Assembly: GCA_910585725.1 (NCBI GenBank)
Contig: CAJUFA010000044.1
Coordinates: forward strand, 1 to 20,379
Length of the DNA stretch: 20,379 bases
DNA from: an uncultured Dorea sp.
GTDB lineage: Bacteria > Bacillota > Clostridia > Lachnospirales > Lachnospiraceae
Direction of reading: 5' to 3'
In this document: piece after piece, positions 15,260 through 20,379 of the stretch
Layout: each line of letters starts with the position of its first letter
Position numbering within the stretch: the stretch's first letter is position 1
Translations under genes and position numbers: made by a program
Notes under the pieces: generated by a model
What the model was told of the DNA's origin: nothing
The model's database searches: none
Seen by the model: the letters and a program-made list of their open reading frames with translations, nothing else

Positions 15260-15742
15260 ATGAATTTAAATGAGTTGATTACAAGATTTTCAAGTTCCAC
15301 AGAAAACCAGGAAAAGGCTATTTTCAGCACATTGTTTATTGCTGGAAACAAGCTGCAAACAATTTTTGATAATCGTATTCCAGAGGTATCGTTAAAGCAG
15401 TTTATGTTACTGTCCATAGTCAGACAGTCAAAGGAACAGTTAACATTTACCCAATTAGGAAATTTGCTGGGCTGTTCAAGACAGAATATCAAAAAATTAG
15501 CGGATGTTTTGATGAAAAAAGGATTTATCACAATTCAACAAAGTCCACATGATACAAGAGCCATGTATATCCGTCCCACAGAAAAAGTGAGCAACTATTT
15601 TGCAGATGACTTTTTAAAATATCAAGAGGAATTGAAATGTCTTTTTGAAGTATATACAGACGAAGAGATTGAAACTCTTTTCATTCTTTTATCAAAACTG
15701 TATGCAGGAATAGAAAATCTGGAAAAGAAGGCTGCCAATTGA
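15260..15742 (+). CDS. MarR-family transcriptional regulator
   Basis: A 160-residue winged-helix regulator. The recognition region is LTFTQLGNLLGCSRQNIKKLADVLMKKGFI, followed by the wing with D-x-R (SPHDTRAMYIRPT), the MarR hallmark. Flanking helices would form the dimer interface. GGAGG lies five bases before the ATG. It is 22 bases from the downstream flavodoxin-like gene and probably controls both through the inverted repeat at its promoter. The signal may be a small phenolic or redox ligand, which is typical of the family but not shown here. Confidence 0.92.
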   Translation: MNLNELITRFSSSTENQEKAIFSTLFIAGNKLQTIFDNRIPEVSLKQFMLLSIVRQSKEQLTFTQLGNLLGCSRQNIKKLADVLMKKGFITIQQSPHDTRAMYIRPTEKVSNYFADDFLKYQEELKCLFEVYTDEEIETLFILLSKLYAGIENLEKKAAN

Positions 15743-15764
15743 AAAGATAAGGAGATTAAGACCA

Positions 15765-16286
15765 ATGAAAGCAATAGTAATCTATCATTCACAAACAGGA
15801 TTTACAAAGCGTTATGCCGAGTGGATAGCGGAAGCAGCAGGGGCGGATTGTCTTGAATTATCCGTTGCGAAAAAGAAAGATCTTACTTCATATGAAGCAA
15901 TTATTTTTGGAGGCTGGGCTTGTGCGGGAAGTATCAGTAAAATCAACTGGTTTAAGAGCAATATAGACAAATGGGCAGATAAAAAACTGATTGCATTTTG
16001 TGTAGGGGGAAGTCCGATAGAGAATCCGGAAATTGATCAGGCTTTGAAACAGAATTTTAAAGAAATAGCGCCAGAAAAAGTGAGTGTATTTTATTGTCCG
16101 GGCGGATTTAACTATGAAAAAATGTCCGCTTCTTCAAAACTTATGATGAAGATGTTTATAAAAATGCTTAAAGCTAAAAAGGATAAGACAGAAGCAGAAC
16201 AGGAAATGATAAAAATGATTTGCAAGTCCTATGATATTTCAGATAAGAAATATATAGAGCCTATTCTGGAATGTTTGAAAAGGTGA
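15765..16286 (+). CDS. Flavodoxin-domain protein
   Basis: A 173-residue protein starting MKAIVIYHSQTGFTKRYAEWIAEA; the SQTGFT loop is the FMN phosphate-binding site of flavodoxins. IIFGGWACAGSISKINWF and FCVGGSP follow in the expected places for the rest of the flavin pocket. It belongs to the flavodoxin-like group of protoporphyrinogen-oxidase-type and related proteins with a C-terminal helical extension (~125-173). AAGGAGAT precedes the ATG. Co-transcription with marR suggests an inducible electron-transfer or reductase role under redox or chemical stress; this is inferred from context. Confidence 0.88.
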   Translation: MKAIVIYHSQTGFTKRYAEWIAEAAGADCLELSVAKKKDLTSYEAIIFGGWACAGSISKINWFKSNIDKWADKKLIAFCVGGSPIENPEIDQALKQNFKEIAPEKVSVFYCPGGFNYEKMSASSKLMMKMFIKMLKAKKDKTEAEQEMIKMICKSYDISDKKYIEPILECLKR

Positions 16287-16290
16287 AAAC

Positions 16291-16345
16291 GGCCGATTAC
16301 TTAATATTCGCTGTGATAGTTACAGAAGAATAACAAATATCGGCC
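16291..16345. terminator. Probable bidirectional hairpin between flavodoxin and XRE genes
   Basis: GGCCGAT (16291-16297) pairs with ATCGGCC (16339-16345), and inner TATTC (16305-16309) with GAATA (16328-16332). The minus strand continues into GTTTTC; the plus strand continues only into ATTAAAAATATT. It separates two converging genes. Terminator strength looks modest. Confidence 0.45.
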
Positions 16346-16380
16346 ATTAAAAATATTACGTTCAGATTTTGCAATAAAAA

Positions 16381-16935
16381 TTATTCTATTTTCAAAAGAT
16401 TTATCAGTTTAACACTGAAAGGGGTTTCCCTGACCGGGGCGGCGTATTGCAATTCATAAGAGATTACGCCGTCCCCGAGTGCTGTCAGAATCTGTTGTAT
16501 CTCTTTTTGAATACTTTTCTCGTCTGCATACCATCCCAGCAGTGTCCTGGATTCTCCCCAAAATGACTGATTGTCTACTCCATAAAGTACATACTGAGGG
16601 ATATCGGCGGCCTTTTTGAAGACAGATACCCGCTGAGACAGTACTTTATAACAGTTTATGAGCTGCTTCCCGTCATGGCTTTTTATCATAATCCGGCCGG
16701 ATGGAACGGAGGTTCTGTTATTAGTATTTTTTTCTTCTTTGCGTCCCAGAATCAGATGATCTAAAGAGATGTTAAGCACTTCGGCAAGTTGGATTACTTT
16801 TTCCATCTCAGGATATCCGTTATTCTGTTCCCATTTTGATACTGCCTGACGGCTGACATTTAATAAACCCGCAAGATTTTCCTGCGATATACCTTTTTCT
16901 TTTCGGATTGTCCGAAGATTATCTCCAAAACACAT
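16381..16935 (-). CDS. XRE-family helix-turn-helix regulator
   Basis: A 184-residue protein. The N-terminal HTH_3 domain (residues ~5-62) has LRTIRKEKGISQENLAGLLNVSRQAVSKWEQNNGYPEMEKVIQLAEVLN-type features: ISQENLA, SRQAVSKWEQ and LDHLI. After a linker a ~115-residue C-terminal domain follows that I do not recognise (HDGKQLINCYKVLSQR, LGWYADEKSIQKEIQQI). GCAGGAGG lies seven bases before the ATG. It faces the marR-flavodoxin operon and has its own promoter. It may act on itself or on the neighbouring accessory genes. Nothing links it to inositol. Confidence 0.9.
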   Translation of the reverse strand: MCFGDNLRTIRKEKGISQENLAGLLNVSRQAVSKWEQNNGYPEMEKVIQLAEVLNISLDHLILGRKEEKNTNNRTSVPSGRIMIKSHDGKQLINCYKVLSQRVSVFKKAADIPQYVLYGVDNQSFWGESRTLLGWYADEKSIQKEIQQILTALGDGVISYELQYAAPVRETPFSVKLINLLKIE

Positions 16936-16988
16936 ACTACTGCCTCCTGCTTTATTTTATAAGGTTAATGGCTCAATTTTATATCTGA

Positions 16989-17017
16989 ATTATATTATTT
17001 TGAGAGAAATAAATCAA
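16989..17017 (-). promoter_or_regulatory. Promoter of the XRE gene
   Basis: On the minus strand, -35 TTGATT (17012-17017) and consensus -10 TATAAT (16989-16994) with a 17-bp spacer. Just upstream of it (plus 17014-17050), CAACCT and AGGTTG form an inverted repeat of six bases that could be an operator. Confidence 0.7.
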
Positions 17018-17134
17018 CCAACCTGATTTTGCAGTTGTGCAACTTTAGGTTGCAGCGTTACTTTTTGCATCTATATCGGTAAACGGCAGTTCTATCCTTT
17101 GCAGCCGTGTTCTTTTACAGGCATAATGTGAAGA

Positions 17135-17170
17135 TGCGTGCTGTTTGCGTGCTTTATGTGATGCGCGTTT
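17135..17170 (+). promoter_or_regulatory. Upstream operator pair of the iolC operon
   Basis: TGCGTGCT occurs at 17135-17142 and 17146-17153, eleven bases apart, about one helical turn. A weaker TGCGCGT follows at 17162-17168. The pair lies about 100 bp before the iolC -35, in the opposite orientation to the AGCACGCA copies after the -10, an arrangement that would allow a repressor to bridge the promoter by looping. Confidence 0.65.
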
Positions 17171-17223
17171 GTGAGAAATATACAAATAGAAACTGCAATA
17201 TTTGTACAGAACATAGGAAAATT

Positions 17224-17326
17224 AAAAACTTCAAAATAATACTTGAAGTTTTTGGGTGCGCATGCTATTATACAGTCAATAAATGAAAACACGCAATAAA
17301 AGCACGCAAACAAAAAATAGCACGCA
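17224..17326 (+). promoter_or_regulatory. iolC promoter with downstream operator array
   Basis: -35 TTGAAG (17243-17248) and -10 TATTAT (17266-17271), 17-bp spacer ending in TGC. Operator copies follow: ACACGCA (17289-17295), AGCACGCA (17301-17308) and AGCACGCA (17319-17326). Read on the minus strand, the first two repeat the 13-bp spacing and the exact-then-variant order seen at 3376-3395. A perfect 11-bp inverted repeat AAAAACTTCAA/TTGAAGTTTTT (17224-17234, 17243-17253) covers the -35. Confidence 0.8.
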
Positions 17327-17346
17327 GAGAAGTGGAGGAGACAAAG

Positions 17347-18381
17347 ATGAAATATATAGAGTTCGATTCATCCAGACCAATGGATCTGGTACTGCTGGGA
17401 AGAGTAGCTATTGATTTCAATCCGGCTTATAACGATCAGGTTAAAGAGGAGTTCAAGCCCCTGAAGAAAGTACATATGTTTGAGAAATTTGTAGGAGGTT
17501 CTCCGGCGAATATCGCGGTAGGCGTTACTCGTCACGGCATGAAGGCAGGATTTCTTGGAAAAGTATCTGACGATCAGTTTGGAGATTATGTAGTGGATTA
17601 TTTCGACGAGCAGGGAATCGATACTTCGCATATCACCAGATGCACGAACGGCGAGAAATTAGGTCTGACTTTCACGGAGATGCTCTCACCAAAGGAAAGC
17701 AGCATACTGATGTACCGCAACTGCATCGCAGATTTGCAGCTCCATGTAGATGATATTGACGAGGAATACATTAAGAATACGAAAGCAATCCTGATCTCCG
17801 GTACGGCTCTTGCCGAAAGCCCGTCAAGAGAAGCGGCCATCAAGGCAGTCATGCTTGCGAAGAAGAATGATACGAAGGTTATCTTCGATATCGACTACAG
17901 AGAATACAACTGGAAGAACAGCGACGAGATTTCTATTTATTACTCAATCGTGGCAAAAGAAGCAGACATTATCATGGGTTCCAGAGAAGAGTTCGATCTG
18001 ACGGAGAAACTGATCAAGCCGGGCATGACAGACGAGGAGAGTTCGGCGCTGTGGCAGGGCTATAACGCGAAGATCGTGGTGATCAAGCATGGTATGAAGG
18101 GTTCGACGGCGTACACCTGCGACGGACAGAAATTCAGCATCAAGCCATTCCCTGTAACGGCAAGAAAAGGTTTCGGCGGCGGAGACGGATATGGTTCAGG
18201 ATTCTTATATGGACTGTATCAGGGATGGGAGATCATCGACTGTTTGGAATTTGGTTCCGCGGAAGCGTCCATGATGGTAAGAAGCAACAACTGTTCCGAT
18301 TCCCTTCCAGGACCGGACGCAGTGCACGCATTTATTAAGGAAGAGAAAGAGCAGTTCGGCGAGATGATCGCACGCGTATAA
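17347..18381 (+). CDS. iolC: 5-dehydro-2-deoxygluconokinase IolC
   Basis: A 344-residue PfkB/ribokinase-family sugar kinase. The first signature, FVGGSPANIAVGVTRHG, is at ~48-64 and the second, KGFGGGDGYGSGFLYG, carries the catalytic base D280 with its anion-hole glycines. DLVLLGRVAIDFNP at the N-terminus is typical of IolC. It phosphorylates 5-dehydro-2-deoxy-D-gluconate at O-6 (EC 2.7.1.92), making the substrate of IolJ. The ATG at 17347 is chosen because GTGGAGGAG (17332-17340) is its ribosome site; reading from the GTG within that site is unlikely. It heads a LacI-regulon-type operon followed by iolD after a 247-base repeat-rich gap. Confidence 0.92.
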   Translation: MKYIEFDSSRPMDLVLLGRVAIDFNPAYNDQVKEEFKPLKKVHMFEKFVGGSPANIAVGVTRHGMKAGFLGKVSDDQFGDYVVDYFDEQGIDTSHITRCTNGEKLGLTFTEMLSPKESSILMYRNCIADLQLHVDDIDEEYIKNTKAILISGTALAESPSREAAIKAVMLAKKNDTKVIFDIDYREYNWKNSDEISIYYSIVAKEADIIMGSREEFDLTEKLIKPGMTDEESSALWQGYNAKIVVIKHGMKGSTAYTCDGQKFSIKPFPVTARKGFGGGDGYGSGFLYGLYQGWEIIDCLEFGSAEASMMVRSNNCSDSLPGPDAVHAFIKEEKEQFGEMIARV

Positions 18382-18431
18382 GGACAAAGGCGGGGAAACG
18401 TCAGATAGTCAAAAATCCGATAGTCGGCGTT

Positions 18432-18544
18432 AGAGAATCAAATTAGTCAGAGAATCAAATTAGTCAGAGAATCAAATTAGTCAGAGATTAAAATAAGTCA
18501 GAGATTCAAAATCAGAGAATCAGAGAAGGAGTCAGAAATCTGAC
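18432..18544 (+). repeat. Minisatellite between iolC and iolD
   Basis: A 17-bp unit, AGAGAATCAAATTAGTC, occurs three times exactly at 18432-18448, 18449-18465 and 18466-18482. A degenerate fourth copy (18483-18499, three changes) and a partial fifth follow. A related second family, AATCTGACAGAAAT, is repeated at ~18538 and ~18554. GTCAGA-AA-TCTGAC (18531-18544) can fold into a short hairpin. No open frame of note is present. The whole gap from 18382 to 18628 is built of this low-complexity sequence. Confidence 0.85.
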
Positions 18545-18628
18545 AGAAATAAAAATCTGACAGAAATCAGAATCAGAATAAAATATAATAAGTTATAAAA
18601 TATAACATAGTAAGGGAGAGGAAAAGAG

Positions 18629-20379
18629 ATGGTTAAGACAGTAAGAATGACCGTAGCACAGGCAATTGTGAAGTTCCTGGATAACCAGTATGTTTCCATG
18701 GACGGCAAAGAGACAAAATTCGTAGAAGGATTCTTTACCATATTCGGGCATGGGATCGCGGTTGGATTAGGTGAGGCGCTGGATACGAATCCCGGGAATT
18801 TAAGGGTTCTCCAGGGAAGAAACGAGCAGGGAATGTGTCATGTGGCGACTGCATTTGCGAAGCAGAGCAACCGTAAACGGATCATCCCGTGCGCGTCTTC
18901 AGTAGGACCCGGCGCGGCAAATATGGTAACGGCATGCGCGACAGCAACGGTAAATAATATTCCGCTTCTGGTATTTCCGGCAGATACTTTTGCGTCGCGT
19001 CAGCCGGATCCGGTGCTTCAGCAGTTAGAACAGAGCAGCAGTCTGGCGACGACCACGAACGACGCATTCAAGCCGGTCTGCAAATATTGGGACAGAATTA
19101 CAAGACCGGAGATGATCATGACGGCGCTTATTAACGCAATGCGTGTTCTGACCGATCCGGCAGAGACAGGAGCGTGCTGCATCGGACTCTGCCAGGACGT
19201 AGAAGGCGAGTCTTATGATTTCCCGGAGTATTTCTTCGAGAAACGTGTACATAGAATTACAAGACCTGTAGCGGTGGACGAGGAATTAGAAGATCTGGCA
19301 GAGATCATCGCAGGGGCTAAGAAACCGCTGGTGATCGTCGGCGGCGGCGTCCGTTATTCGGAAGCAGGCGAAGTGGTAGAAAAGTTCTGCGAGGAATTCA
19401 AGATTCCGTTTGGAGAGAGCCAGGGAGGAAAGAGTGCATGTAAGTCCGGTCATCCGTATTGTCTCGGCGGTATCGGTGTGACAGGTACTTATGCGTCCAA
19501 TGTCATCGCGAAAGACGCGGACGCGGTGATCGCCATCGGAACGAGAATGTCTGATTTTACCACAAGCTCCAAGAGACTCTTCAGAAATGAGAATGTAAAG
19601 ATAGTTACGATCAATAATTCTCGCTATCATGCGTACAAGATGGACGCTGTAAAGGCAGTGGGAGACGCAAAAGCGACGGTTGCGGCATTAGCGGAGAAGC
19701 TCCGTGCGAGAGGCTATGTATCCGCATATGCAGGCGAGATTGAAGAAGCGAAGCGGGTATGGGATGAAGAGATGGTAAGACTTGCCGGTATCGAATATAC
19801 GGGAGATGATTTTGAACCTATCATCAAGGCAAGGGATCCGAGAACGATTCCGGAATTCGTGAAGCTGACGGACGGAAAGATTACTCAGACGGCAGCCCTT
19901 GCGGCAATCCGCAGAGTGATCGATGAAGACGCGACCATTATCACGGCGGGCGGTTCTCTTCCAAGCTGTATGCAGAGAGTATGGACTACCGACAAACGGG
20001 GCGGTTATCACGCAGAGTACGGATATTCCTGTATGGGATACGAAGTAGCGGCGACTCTCGGCGTGAAGTTTGCCGAGCCGGACAACGAAGTATACTGTGT
20101 TGTCGGAGATTCCAGTTTCCAGATGCTCCACAGTGAGATCATGACTATCATGCAGGAGAGAAAGAAAGTAAATATCCTGGTATTCGACAACTGCGGATTC
20201 GGCTGTATCAATAACCTGGAGATGAACCACGGTATCGGAAGCCTTGCGACGGAGTTCCGTTATACAGACGGTAAGAAACCTTGCGGCGAGCTGATCCCGG
20301 TTGATTATGCCAAGATTGCAGAAGGTTATGGACTTAAGTCTTACACCTGCAAGACGATCGCGGAGTTAGAGGCGGCTTT
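18629..20379 (+). CDS. iolD: 3D-(3,5/4)-trihydroxycyclohexane-1,2-dione acylhydrolase IolD (partial)
   Basis: A thiamine-diphosphate enzyme, open for 583 codons to the right edge; the family is about 640 residues, so the last ~50-60 are missing. The ThDP-activating glutamate is E66 in GRNEQGM. The central domain has KKPLVIVGGGVRYSEA, and the Mg/ThDP motif is GDSSF (D494) through FDNCGFG (N521). TVAQAIVKFLDNQYVSMDG at the N-terminus is characteristic of IolD, which opens the ring to give 5-deoxy-glucuronate (EC 3.7.1.22), using the IolE product. GGGAGAGG lies before ATG 18629. It is downstream of iolC with a repeat-filled gap and no separate clear promoter, so co-transcription is likely. Confidence 0.92.
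   Translation, partial: MVKTVRMTVAQAIVKFLDNQYVSMDGKETKFVEGFFTIFGHGIAVGLGEALDTNPGNLRVLQGRNEQGMCHVATAFAKQSNRKRIIPCASSVGPGAANMVTACATATVNNIPLLVFPADTFASRQPDPVLQQLEQSSSLATTTNDAFKPVCKYWDRITRPEMIMTALINAMRVLTDPAETGACCIGLCQDVEGESYDFPEYFFEKRVHRITRPVAVDEELEDLAEIIAGAKKPLVIVGGGVRYSEAGEVVEKFCEEFKIPFGESQGGKSACKSGHPYCLGGIGVTGTYASNVIAKDADAVIAIGTRMSDFTTSSKRLFRNENVKIVTINNSRYHAYKMDAVKAVGDAKATVAALAEKLRARGYVSAYAGEIEEAKRVWDEEMVRLAGIEYTGDDFEPIIKARDPRTIPEFVKLTDGKITQTAALAAIRRVIDEDATIITAGGSLPSCMQRVWTTDKRGGYHAEYGYSCMGYEVAATLGVKFAEPDNEVYCVVGDSSFQMLHSEIMTIMQERKKVNILVFDNCGFGCINNLEMNHGIGSLATEFRYTDGKKPCGELIPVDYAKIAEGYGLKSYTCKTIAELEAA

Noticed and set aside
18432..18544. Possible CRISPR array
   Set aside because: The 17-bp units are directly abutting with no unique spacers, and no cas genes are nearby; it is a tandem minisatellite.
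1..20379. tRNA, rRNA or other standard RNA genes
   Set aside because: No cloverleaf-like or rRNA-like stretch was noticed in the intergenic gaps; a tRNAscan/Rfam run would be needed to exclude them fully.

Overview
The window looks like the chromosome of an anaerobic, low-to-mid GC Gram-positive of the class Clostridia, most likely a gut Lachnospiraceae. This rests on strong GGAGG ribosome binding sites, sigma-A-type promoters with 17-bp spacers, the gene complement and a degraded Lachnospiraceae-type insertion sequence. The genus is inferred, not shown. The main theme is catabolism of myo-inositol and perhaps related polyols. Four canonical inositol genes are recognisable: iolE (2405-3301), iolJ (7065-7928), iolC (17347-18381) and iolD (from 18629, running off the right edge).

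Layout. (1) 1-302: tail of an upstream gene, a strong terminator and a promoter. (2) 303-3301: an operon of a GPH-type sugar/polyol transporter fused to a cytidylate-kinase-like domain, then iolE. (3) 3450-4493: a LacI-family regulator with its own promoter. (4) 4662-7928: an operon of an iron-type alcohol dehydrogenase, an OFA-type MFS transporter and iolJ, with overlapping genes and a terminator. (5) 8069-12460: a module with a DUF362 putative Fe-S protein and an AraC regulator on the minus strand, then a divergent TIM-barrel isomerase/epimerase and a Gfo/Idh/MocA oxidoreductase on the plus strand. (6) 12461-17020: an A/T-richer accessory stretch holding a doubly truncated transposase, pnuC with a structured leader, a DUF3788 gene, a marR-flavodoxin operon and an XRE regulator. 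(7) 17100-20379: a second regulated iol operon, iolC and iolD, separated by a tandem-repeat spacer.

How the genes work together. IolE, IolD, IolC and IolJ cover inosose dehydration, ring opening, phosphorylation and aldol cleavage to dihydroxyacetone phosphate and malonate semialdehyde. No iolA, iolB or typical iolG is visible; the Gfo/Idh/MocA enzyme could supply the first oxidation but may belong to another substrate. The Fe-ADH and OFA transporter beside iolJ suggest a reductive outlet for malonate semialdehyde (for example to 3-hydroxypropionate and its export), which is inference. A repeated 8-mer, TGCGTGCT/AGCACGCA, sits around the promoters of the transporter-iolE, lacI, Fe-ADH-iolJ and iolCD units and nowhere I noticed in the AraC module. 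It is the probable operator of a shared regulon, with the LacI protein at 3450-4493 as the obvious candidate.

The most unusual items are the transporter-kinase fusion, the compound operator arrays, the pnuC leader, the dyad around the marR promoter and the minisatellite between iolC and iolD.
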